A stretch of DNA of 43,184 nucleotides, from positions 1-43,184 of the forward strand of contig JADNYJ010000284.1 of assembly GCA_015501075.1 (NCBI GenBank), in the 5' to 3' direction. The first letter of the stretch is position 1; every line of letters begins with the position of its first letter. Of this stretch, positions 32,587 to 43,100 are shown one piece after another. The notes below the pieces were generated by a model. The model worked only from the letters and a program-made list of their open reading frames with translations, ran no database searches and was not told the origin of the DNA. The position numbers and the translations under genes were made by a program. The DNA is from Gymnopilus junonius. Its lineage: Eukaryota > Basidiomycota > Agaricomycetes > Agaricales > Galerinaceae.

Positions 32587-33964
32587 AATTTGACATAAGG
32601 AAAACTAGCAAAAAAACATGCAGGAGGGTCAAATCTTGATTAAATCTTCAACCTGCCCATTTGCAGATTACCCCCACATTCATTATGGACTTTAACCTTT
32701 GCCAAGTAGAGGAGAGCTGAGATGTCCTGAGAACTCAAAATTCACAAGAATGTCTGTCTGCTGTCAACACTACTCTGGTTCTAGCATGTAATTATTATAT
32801 CATTATTGTGTGTATGAGGTGGGTGTTAAATCAGGTTCTGCTCCTCAAGTATGTAGGAGACCTTCAAGAGAATCAAAGTTAAATATTTTAGACTCTAATT
32901 TAACTGGGGACCAAGCTATCATTGCCTCTACCACAGTGTGAAGTTTGTGCATCACTGGGGGATGCCCAAGGACTTATTGCAAGAGGTGACAGATTGGTTG
33001 ATCACAGATGTTATTCTCACAACATAGGGGAGGGAGGGTATGTCCAAAAAGGGATGGGTCTGCTGAGTGGCAAGTACTGATCACAAAGAGCCATAGCATT
33101 TGGGCCATGCACTGTGGTCATTGATCAGAACCATCATCTCTCTTGATGAAGTCCCCAAGGATAAAATTGGAAGGTCAGATACTTATGCATCCTATGATGC
33201 TTGGCACATGCAGATGCTTCCAAGCATCTATAACCTTTCTGGTGTCTCACCTCTTAAATCAAGGACTCTTGTACCCACACTTCTGTCCTTCTCAAGCATT
33301 GACTCAAGGTGCTGATACTATTCTATGTAAACTCTGATGTGATATACATACTCTGTAATCATTTTTGAATGCTTAATATTAATGTCTGTCTTCACCATAG
33401 TGATTCCAAGTCACCTACCCATGTCTGCAAAGTTTGCCCATTGTGGTCTGAATTTTTAATCAGCTGGGAAGCCATAGCCTAATGGCCTGGAGAAGCTGAC
33501 ATTTGGTAAATTCCTCTGTTTGTGCTTGCATGGTCAGATCTGACATCCATAATCAACTGATCTGTTACCTCTTGACTTATTGACTGGATTGGATATACCA
33601 AAAATAAAGTGCATATCCCTATCATCATATTACACATTGCACACTTTTTCTACAGATCTCCCAATCACCATCAAAAAATTCATGCCTCTGCAAATAAGCT
33701 GTTTGACACTCATGCTAAATCAATGGTTGTAAATCAACTTCAAGCCCTTAAATTCTTGGAATTCCTTCACCTTGACAATGTAATTTCAAGACTTCAAGTC
33801 CAGGACTTTAACTGGAGCCCCCAAATTTTGTCAAAGGGATAGAAAGGATCATAGTTCATGGCATGTTCAGTGTATGTATATAAGGAGAATAGCAAACATG
33901 GTGTCTGACTTATTATATAATTGGTGAACAGATGGTATCTACAAAGTCTCAGGTATCAAGACCA
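32587..33964. other. Long CpG-poor stretch without a supported gene
   Basis: Plus-strand frames at 33100-33315 (ASYDAWHMQMLPSIYNLSGV) and 33609-33842 (IISRLQVQDFNWSP-like end) may be leftover exons, but no domain or consistent exon chain is visible. Nothing else stands out. Confidence 0.4.
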
Positions 33965-36254
33965 TCATGCTCTATGCATTTTCAAATCTAAAACAATAGA
34001 TTGAGTATGCAGAATTTTGGAAGAACAGTCCAAGTTCATGAGATGCAGATCCACTGAAATTTCTGGAAGAAAATATGTCCAATGGCCTGAGTAGTATGTG
34101 TAATTCCTCCTCTCTTTCCATGTAGATCTCCACATTGAATACCACAGAGCCTGGGGGATGGGCCTGATGCTTTGCAAGTGTAAAACCATCCCTACTGATG
34201 GTAAGCATAAGATTTCCAGATGTGATGCTGTTCAAGAAATTCAAGAAATAGCTTGTTATGACAACCCTGGCTGGTATCAATTGGTCAGCACCAGGAGGTT
34301 CCTTGGATGTCAGAAGTAGTCCACATTCAGGTGGAGGTATTGTATAGAATAGGAAGTCAATTGACAGATGCAAGTTGTCATGATAAAACATAATATATTT
34401 GAGGTTCAACAGCTTCAGCATGAGACATGTGATCATGTTAGTGCTGCTGTTGACATTGGAAGCTAAAAGCATGTTGTAAAAAGACAGATATTGGATACTA
34501 GGAAGCCATTCCAATGCAAGTAACCAATTCCCAGATGACATAGATGTTGAATAGTATACAGTGAGGTTCTCATCATTGAATTTTTCAAGACATAGGCAGA
34601 TTCATAGCAGTCAATGTTTATTCCTTGATTGAAGGAGCTCTTGTCAATATGAACTAATCAAAGTATCCAGAGAATACCAGTGACCACAGACTCACTATGG
34701 CCTTCTAGAAAAAAGAGTATGAAAAGCTTCAATGCTGGAGCTAGTTGAGATAAAATGTCCCATTTATACTTCAGAAACACTTCAAAGAACTGGTCAGAAA
34801 CTTGGAATATTTGAATCCTCAACAAGTACTCATGGATGAGGTTGTAGAAGAATTCTCCTTTGCCTGGTTCACTTACATTCACCCAGCCCCTTAGAAAGAG
34901 GTTGCTTTGGCTGGTCCTTCACACAATCTTGTATTTCCATTATTCTTTGAGTTTGACCAGAACATTCAAGTCTATCATAAAGCTGGCAAGCCAAGTAAGA
35001 GTGTTTCCCAGCTGCAACACACATGGGAGCATGTCCAGGTTGTGGCTAATGCTCATTCTTTCTAGTCATGATGGGCAGAGTATATCAGATTTTTGTGAGC
35101 ATTTATCATGAATATTGTTGATAGTGTATCATTGTTCAATTTGAAAATTAGGGCAGTCTGGCTATCCTTTATGCCATCCATAACTTCTGAACTTGAAAAG
35201 TCAGTTCAGTGCTTAGCAATTAAAAGGTAGATCACCAGCAATTCAAGTTCCATCTACCATTGATATAATGCTGGATTAGGGTCCAGATAATTTTACGGTA
35301 TTATGAAGAAAGGGAGAGTGATGTCCAATGTCTAATTTCAGGAATCAGAATGTTTGAACTTTGTCAGGCAGTGCAATGCATACTTGGGGCTGTTGATCAA
35401 TAGTGCCAAACAATATTGCCAAGGAATTGCACAGTCATTCTCTCAAATTTCCATTTTCCTACTCATATCTCATCTCTGAGTATCAGAATGATTTATAGCT
35501 AATACATACATTACACAGAATTCCATAATGCTGGCTCAGCATATCTGATGAGGATGGGTGTATTCTGATCTGCTTTTGCAGTAAAGAAATACACATCAGA
35601 CAACAATAAGGTAAATTACCATATTATTGCTTCTTACCCAGCTGAAACAATTTCTTGTGCAGACAGAAATCCTTTTAGACTACCACCTGTACCAAGTGCC
35701 TCTACCAGAATAACCCCCACACCCCATCTCCAAACCCATATTCAACAACTGCATATGACCAATCTGAATCATTGAAGCCAGGTGTTTGGAGAACTCCATC
35801 ATGTACCTCCATGTATTATCCATGACCAGTTGATCACCAACATGTATATACTGCACCCATTACACTCCAATGTCAGCTAGATTATCATGATAAGCCCCAC
35901 TTGTCAACCCATGTTGGTGGCATTCACAGCCAGCACAATTTCAGATGCAGCCAGGGACAGTTGGACATTGTAGATATTTGCCTCTTGTCATTCTAAGCTG
36001 GACCCAACATGGTTGCCCTATACATATAAATCATACTTGTGGTCAATGGAGATGGTAATGAAGGCAGAGGAAGCACTGATCCTATGCAGGAGGATGTTCT
36101 CCTTCCTGAATGCCCTTGAACCCACAGGCACAAAGTCTTCATTAAACTTGTTGACCTCACCCATCCACACCCAGTTCACATCAGTCAGATGAAAGAATGT
36201 CAACAAGGGGCAAAGTGCAGATACATTCAACAGAGAAGAAACATATATGCCCAT
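33965..36254 (-). pseudogene. F-box/LRR-like protein remnant
   Basis: Blocks on the minus strand read SSLLNVSALCPLLTFFHLTD and WMGEVNKFNEDFVPVG (36254-36100), then IYNVQLSLAASEIVLAVNAT, later FQVSDQFFEVFLKYKWDILS and LAPALKLFILFFLEGHSESV (34820-34670). The best-preserved stretch (34541-33972) has WLLALEWLPSIQYLSFYNML, LMLKLLNLKYIMFYHDNLHL, SIDFLFYTIPPPECGLLLTS, ARVVITSYFLNFLN and LDIFSSRNFSGS. Repeated L..L..L spacing fits leucine-rich repeats, and the layout resembles the very large F-box families of mushrooms. The F-box itself is not seen. Frame changes occur between all blocks. Medium-low confidence in the family. Confidence 0.45.
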
Positions 36255-36640
36255 GCACTATTATTGAACCTGTCCTGCTCAACACCCTCTGGAATGCCCT
36301 CAAAGCACCCCCAGCTTCCATTGCTGATGAGGCTAGAAGTCAAGCCATCTGACTATGTAGTATCCATAGCAATGGGCAGTGCAGCAGGATTATTGCCTGG
36401 TCCATTGAAATTGGTAGTACTGATGGCAAAAGTATTACACCCCACAATGAGTCTGCCCCTCAATCAATCTCACCACCTGCCCCTCACTTGTGTCTAGGAA
36501 ATTGTCTTGGTCATTCTGTTGATAGAACATTACTACAGCCATTGCCACCACCACACCCCCTTTGAGCAGCAGCTACCCTCAAACTCTCAAACCCTCAAAA
36601 TCATATCTTCTCACCCACATCCCACACATCAGGAAAATGT
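36255..36640. other. Upstream part of the F-box-like remnant or spacer
   Basis: CpG-free, CCA/CAC-rich sequence. The minus strand shows broken frames in the same style as the remnant to the left. No separate gene. Confidence 0.35.
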
Positions 36641-36840
36641 CAGAAAGTTCTTTTGCATCTTTTGCATCTTTTGCATCTTTGGAAAGACATGAAAGACCTG
36701 AAAGACCTAAAAGACCGAGGTCTTTCGAAAGAAAGGTACATGTCTTTGACAGACCTAGCTTCGTCTTTCAAAGACCAAGGTCATCATTATAAAGATGATG
36801 TGGGTCTTTTGGGCTTACGTCTTTCAGATCTTTCCATAGG
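36641..36840. repeat. AAAGAC-based short repeat that switches strand
   Basis: Starts with four TTTTGCATC units (36650-36680), then a series of GAAAGACCT-like units (36685-36715). The same unit next appears on the opposite strand as GGTCTTTC, with direct joins such as AAAGACCGAGGTCTTT and GTCTTTCAAAGAC that form perfect short palindromes. The flip recurs several times to about 36835. A plus-strand frame through it gives RP/ER dipeptide repeats, but this is a by-product of the repeat. Confidence 0.7.
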
Positions 36841-36905
36841 ATAATAAATTATAATGAGCAAAATCAATCCATTCAATGAGCTAATACAGCCATACTACAT
36901 AAGAA

Positions 36906-38140
36906 CTACTCTTCATCAGAGTCTTCATTGGAATGAAGGGTAAACACAGGCATTGACTCCTCGAGCTCTACCTCTGAGCTAGCAGCTGAGGAGGCTGACT
37001 TGCTGCGGCCCTTCTTCTTCTTGCCAACTTTGGACTGCCCCAGAATCGCACTTGCGGCCTCGAAAATGCTGACCCAATGCTTCTTCTCGAGGCTTTGAAC
37101 TGACGGCAAGTAAAGGCTTGAGCGATGTGTGAGGACTTCTTTGACTGATCCGTCGGGCTTCTTCTTGTGTTCTAACAAATCATCATATGTGTCAGCATTG
37201 AACTTGAGCTTTGAGTCTTCTACAAATTCGCCTGTAGTCCAAAACTTGAAGGCATGCTCAACCTATCAGGTGGGATGAGTGATGAGCAAATGAAAGGTAG
37301 CATGAACTCACAGCTTGAAGAGCTAAAATCAATGCCCCAATGGGCATTTCATCATCATATATGTCTCAAGGATTGGGGATGTCTTCAAACTCACTGAAGT
37401 AAGTGTTTGCTAGGGTGTAAAGGATCAATTCATTTTGGAAGCATCCCTTAGAGACTGTGTTAGCCTACGATTCCTGAGAAAGAAACCCAGGAACACTTAC
37501 TTTGCGTTTGACCCTCATGTCATCCTCATCGTCGACTTCCCAACTCCCCCAGTGGAACCGAGCAGTAGGTGCTTGCTTCCCTTCGAGCGATGTATATTTC
37601 TTGACATACTCGGCGAGGTCTTCTTTGGTGTATTCTTCTTCCATGTAATCGAAAACTGCCATATGATTTGACTGCAATACGAGCATGCTTGAAAGTGACT
37701 GTGCCAATCACTAAGTCTGTAACTCACCTCATGAACTTGATGTGAGTGATAGAAGTTGGAGACGATAGAAAAAACTCACTAGGTCCCACCAGGGAGAGTC
37801 ATGCTTAACAGTATGGGTTCCAGCCCCATATACTTCATCCACCAATGACTGAATCTGAGGGACAGAGAGACCTTTCCAAGCACTGGGCATAGTACCGGCA
37901 AGAATCCGGACCTTGGGGGTCACTTTGTTTCGAAAGTCTTCAGTGGCCCCATCAGGAAGGTTAGACTCCCTCGCTTTCCTGGCACCACCACGAGTGTCCT
38001 TCTTCATATGAGCTGGAGGTCCAGACTTGGCTTCGGTTACCTTGATGATGGAAGGCTGGAGCTGAAGTTAGAAAATTTTGATGAAGTGAGGCAAGTGAAG
38101 ACATACCAGCAGCTTCTTCGAGGTCTTTGTCAAGCTCACT
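36906..38140 (-). pseudogene. Multi-exon uncharacterised basidiomycete protein (DUF6532-like neighbourhood)
   Basis: Exons in order are KTSKKLL, LQPSIIKVTEAKSGPPAH, then NLPDGATEDFRNKVTPKVRI, LSVPQIQSLVDEVYGAGTHT and VKHDSPWWDL. Next come SSMLVLQSNHMAVFDYMEEE, YTKEDLAEYVKKYTSLEGKQ and ARFHWGSWEVDDEDDMRVK. Last are FQNELILYTLANTYFSEFED, MPIGALILALQA, VEHAFKFWTTGEFVED and the tail LEHKKKPDGSVKEVLTHRSS, KKKKGRSKSASSAASSEVEL to a stop at 36906. Introns have good GT..AG borders (GTGAGTTTT, GTAAGTGTT, GTGAGTTCA). The FQ.E...LA..Y segment and the AL..A..A.EHAF..W.TG helix recall a large family of mushroom proteins carried in repeats, some labelled DUF6532. That label is tentative. TGA at 37366-37368 (NP-stop-DIYDD) breaks it, and no start exon is seen. 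Confidence 0.45.
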
Positions 38141-38199
38141 TCAGGCTACCCCCTGGAGGTACCTATTAGGTATGTTATTTTTTATTTTTAAGTGGCCTA

Positions 38200-38520
38200 T
38201 TGGGGGTCCTCAAAAGCTTTTTCCTTTCAGAAATGTTTTGAAAATCTTTCAGGAAACTTTGGCAAATTTTGGAAAACTCTTCAGAAATATTTTAGAATCT
38301 TCGGAAAATTCTGGAAAATGTTTTGAAAGATTGTGATTCTTTTTAAAAATATTGGGGATTCTTCAAATGATTTTGAAAGATGTATGAAACATTGCAAAAT
38401 GTTACAAAATATTTCTGATATAGTTCTGACATCACACATAATTTTGTAACAGTCTGAAAAGTTCTAGAAACCATTTGAAAATCTTCTGAATGTTTTCAAA
38501 ATCTTCTGAAATCTTCTTTG
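38200..38520. repeat. Degenerate low-complexity repeat of TTTTGAAAATCTTC-like units
   Basis: The segment is built from imperfect units resembling TTCAGAAATGTTTTGAAAAT of about 20-25 bp, in tandem and drifting. CpG is rare. No coding function is likely. Confidence 0.6.
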
Positions 38521-38621
38521 CTTCTACACTGTCACAGGGTGTCTGGGGTCATTATCTAGAAAATTATTTCTGATACAGCCAGTAGTTGAAGACAGTCTGT
38601 TGCTAGTATTTCAAGTGTGTT

Positions 38622-39540
38622 ATGGTCTATGGTATCCGAGGACTCGACCTCTGAGCAGAAGCAGTATTATAGTCTATGGTATCTGAGGACTCGACCTCTG
38701 TTACTGACAAGCTTAGTTGTCTATAGTATCGGAGGACTCGACCTCTGAGTGGAGAGCTGTATTATAGTCTATGGTATCCGAGGACTCGACCTCAGTATCG
38801 GAGGACTCGACCTCTGTGCAGAAAGCAGTATTATAGTCTATGGTATCCGAGGACTCGACCTCTGAGTGGAGAGCTGTATTATAGTCTGTAGTGTCCGAGG
38901 ATTCGACCTCTGTTGCTGACAAGCTTAGTTGTCTATAGTATCAGAGAACTCAACCTCTGTGCAGAAAGCAGTATTATAGTCTATGGTATCCGAGGACTCA
39001 ACCTCAGTATCGGAGGACTTGACCTCTGTGCAGAAAGCAGTATTATAGTCTATGGTATCCGAGGACTCGACCTCTGAGTGGAGAGCTGTATTATAGTCTG
39101 TAGTGTCCGAGGATTCGACCTCTGTTGCTGACAACTTAGTTGTCTATAGTATCAGAGAACTCAACCTCTGTGCAGAAAGCAGTATTATAGTCTATGGTAT
39201 CCGAGGACTCGACCTCTGAGCAGAAAGCTGTATTATGTTTATGGTATCAGAGGACTTGACCTCTGACAAGCTTAGATCTATAGTATCGGAGGACTCGACC
39301 TCTGAGCAGAAAGCGGTATTATAGCCTATGGTATCTGAGGACTCGACCTCTAAGCAAAGAGCTCTATTTTAATCTATAGTATCGGAAGACTCAACCTCTA
39401 GACTCACCCTCTGAGCAGAAAGCTTGGAGGACCTGACCTCTGAGATAAGAGCTCTATTATAATCTATAGTATCAGAGGACTCAACCTCTGAGTAGAAAGC
39501 TGTACAATAGTCTATTGTATTGCAAGACTCAATCTCTAAG
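38622..39540. repeat. Two-level minisatellite: 48-bp and 21-bp units inside a 212-bp repeat
   Basis: About 22 copies of a GAGGACTCGACCTCTG-like core are present. The long unit is 48 bp and the short one (AGTATCGGAGGACTCGACCTC-like) is 21 bp. The boundary TGTTRCTGAC recurs at 38699, 38911 and 39123, exactly 212 bp apart, so a block of mixed units was duplicated as a whole. The minus strand reads as EVESSDTIDYNTAFCT repeats, with stops at each 212-bp border, so the peptide repeat is probably a by-product. Copies differ mainly at two CpG sites: ACTCGACC versus ACTTGACC or ACTCAACC, and TCCGAGG/TCGGAGG versus TCTGAGG/TCAGAGG. Confidence 0.85.
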
Positions 39541-39639
39541 GGCCTCAAGCAGCCTTTTGTTTAACCCTCAAGTTCTGACAAAGATATTCATGTTAGAGAG
39601 CTTGACCATTGTATTCTCCCCCTTAAACTCATGTATGAA

Positions 39640-40130
39640 AAAGCCACTGGCATTAGAGATATGTAAAGACTGACATAAGAGTTGGACTAAGGAATGACAA
39701 GAGTTGGACTACTGAAGATAGGGGCAAGGCAGCAAGGCAGGACAGACAAACAGTAAAGACAGGAGTAGGAGTTAGGCCAAAGAGTGACTCAGAGTTAGAC
39801 TAGCCCAGGAACAAGACAACAAAGGAGTGGCATGAGAGTTGGACTGCAGGAGGGTCTGAAAGGAGTGACAAAAGAGTTGGACTGTGGATGAAAGCAATGA
39901 AGGAAGGAAAGAATGTGACAGATAGTCAAGGAAGAGAGAGAGAGAGAGAGAGATGATAAAGTAGAAGACAACAACAAAAAAGTATTAGAAAAGCGGACAA
40001 GAAAGTATTAAAAAAGCGGGCAAGAAAGGCAACAATGAGAAGTAGACAACATTGCAGATGGCAGAAAACAAGAACAAAAGCAATATAGAAAGTGATGGAA
40101 AGACGAGGGCGAAGAGCAGCATAATAGAAG
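39640..40130. repeat. Purine-skewed tract with GAGTTGGAC repeats and a GA run
   Basis: The plus strand is dominated by A and G for almost 500 bp. GAGTTGGACT recurs irregularly (near 39680, 39704, 39837, 39874; a GAGTTAGACT variant near 39795), an AAGCGG(A/G)CAAGAAAG unit is repeated near 39992-40025, and a GA dinucleotide run lies at 39932-39952. It lies just past the 3' end of the last minus-strand gene. No coding role seen. Confidence 0.6.
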
Positions 40131-40137
40131 CACTTAC

Positions 40138-43100
40138 TTAAGCAAGAGGACCAAAAATGTCCATATCAACATCCATATCCCCACCGTGATCCATCCATCC
40201 CAAAGAGTCCTGCCAACCAGCCTCATCAAAGTCCCAATAGAGGGGCTCCACCTTAGCCACCCTTTGGTACCTCACGCTGTGCTGAGGTTGGCGAGAGAGT
40301 GACAGAGCCTGGGCTGACGCGGAGCTGGTCACGGGCTTCTTGACAGGCATACGAGGTTGGTTTACTGGACGCAGCTGCATGGTTGGCATGTGAATTGCCA
40401 TTTAAAGGCGCAAAGATCGTGTCGGCAGCAGAGGACGGCCCTTTGCAGTACCATCAGGCAGAGATCGTGGTGGCCATTACCATTTTCTTGTGCTGCGAAG
40501 GCCCAAGATCCCCACGGTATGGCAGGAGGCGGGAGGCTGGCTGGAAAGCAGAGTATGGAGGTGGAGGGTCTGAGGTGGACTGAGAGGCAGCCATAGGAAG
40601 CTTTCCTCACTTGACAGCATCAAGCATGCTTGCCAGCATCAAGCGATCAATGCCAGTCAAAGGGCGGGATGACGGACCCTCCACAAACCTGTCCGGTGAT
40701 CATGGCCGAGGCTTCCGTGAAAGCCATGGGTGCCTTGTTGAGAACATCGCATGCAATGAGGAGGACCTTCCCAGTGTCTGTCATGACAAGGGGAATGTTG
40801 GCATAGGCCAGAGTACCAGGCTGTAGTGCCTTTTGCTCTGAGTGGGTAGTTAGTGAATGAATGCCGAGTCAATAAGAAAGAAAAACATACCTTTGGTCCA
40901 CGGAGTGAAACAGAAACAGTCCGTATTTGCGGAATCGGACCCTGGATAAGGTCTTCATGCTTTAGATGAGAGCCAAGTGCTTTCATATTTGCTGGTGTAA
41001 TGGAAGCGCTGTTGAACCGGGGCAACCAGGATAGGTGATAAGCTTGCTGATGGGATAGTTGGTGCATGAGAAGCCGAGAGCTAGCATCTTTTCCAGCAAT
41101 TCTGCCATGGAACAGAACTACACTTCTCGTATTTCCCTACAATGATGTCAGTGAAGCCCAACAGGATAAAGAGACATCAAGACTTACTATATTCCTTCAA
41201 ACCATATGCTGTCATTCTCACACGTGGGTCCATGGCATCCCAGTCCTTCTTCAACATGAGGTTGTCATCCTCTCCCTCCTCTACAGATTGCTTTGAGCCT
41301 TCTACATCCATTGACGAACCCTCCTTCTTGTCTGCTCGCTGCTCAGCTCCCTTTGCCTGAAGCTCGGCCACCTCAATCGGGACACTGTCATTCACTGTGT
41401 CCTTGCAGTCCTTCGACTTCACAACAGTCTCGTTCCCGACACGCTTCGACGCTGAGGCTGACAAGGCTGACAAGCTGACAGGCCTGATGCTTTCTGGTCC
41501 GCAGCTGCCAATGGAGATGCCTTGGGGAGAGTGATGGTTTGACGGAGGCGGGAGCGGGCTTTGAGGCAGATGCTGAGGCGTGGGAGTGGGCTTGGACACT
41601 GACGCTGAAGGCGCGACAGCAGGTTTAGACGCAGATGTCGAGGCCATCGCTGTGGGCTTGGAGGCAGATGATGAGGTGGCGACTGTAGGCTTAAGGGCAA
41701 GGGATGAGGCCACAGGGACAGCTCGCGCTGGCGTAGCCTTCAGGGTTGGCAACGGCTGGTTCTCATCATTTACACGAGAGGTCTTCAGCTTCTTGGCAGG
41801 CCTTGGGTTATCGACGATCTCAACCACGTCATCGTCATCAGCAGCAGCAGCCAGCACGCTTCTTGGATGGATGTGCTGCCTGCCGCATCTATCTGAGCAT
41901 CTTCAGCCCTGGCTATAGCCAGCTTCCGCTTGGGGGCTAATCTAGCGCGAATGAGATGGGACCTGAAAAAAATTAAATAAAGAGTAACATGTTTTATCAA
42001 AGCACTTACTTGACGATGTGTTTCGTGTCGCATGCCCAAGCCTTAATCGGCAGATCGCCACTCTCGATGGCAGATAAGCAAGCATCCGTAGAGACCACAG
42101 TCACGGGCGGGATGGATTTTCCAGTCTCTTCTTCCGGTGAGGTGTCAAATATGAAGGTGACCATGTTGACTTCATTGTCGATGCGCGAGATACCCATGGT
42201 CTATGAGGGAAATTAAAGGAATCATTAATTTAAGCTTGGGCAGACAAAGAAGACGGGTACTCACATATTTCCGCACAAGACCTGCAGCCCAATTGACACG
42301 AGAGGTGGCACTCTTCTTTTCGGGAGAGGGTGAGTCCTTTGGCAGTGTGACAGAGATAAGCGAGCTCGAGCTCGCCTTTCCACTTCTCCTTTTCCAGATC
42401 CGTCATATTTTCGGTCTTCTTCCTATAATACTCATTGCGTGCTTGAACCAAATAGCTGTAGAAGAACATTGTGAGCTTGAGTGCACGGAAAAATGTTTTT
42501 GGACTTACCATGCTTGCCTTGCTCAGCTGGAGTGCTGAGCTTCCAACAGGCCAGAAATGTGTTGTACAAGTTCTTGTCCCGAATTTCCGCCAGTCTAGGA
42601 AACCACCCAGTCACCGCCTGAGCCTGCGCTTCCAGCAGTCATGCTTGGCTCTGATCTTCTCTATGAGATGCTGGAAAAACGCGCCAGCTTTGGCACCATC
42701 ATCCTTGAGAGCATTGGTTGGGCGCCCCATTTTGCTCATCTGCTGCTTGACTTTCGCGAAGGCATTGCCCTCATCATCCACATCCATCTCATTGCCATCC
42801 TTGACGTTGTCGGCACCTCCACCCTCCCCAGTACCATCCTCCACCAAGGCGATGACATCCTTCTGCGACATGTCATCCGAGGTGCCTGTGGGGCTCGTCC
42901 TGGGCTTCCCGTTGCTGCTGCTTCTCTGCAACAACGGCCTTCGCCTTTCCACGCTGCACATCAGCTCGTTGAGCATGATATTCCTGCTCAGAAAGAGATG
43001 CTTCATCGGGGTCATCTTCGCGGGCTGCACAGCAGCAGACTTGGCCCAAGAGGGGCGGGGTGGAACAAGGATGTAAGCACGGTTTGCGCGTGGTGGGCCA

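Noticed and set aside
38713..39134. Two 69-codon open frames with EVESSDT repeats as a repeat-protein gene
   Set aside because: They are generated by the minisatellite, end at each 212-bp block border, and have no splice sites or start context that would join them.
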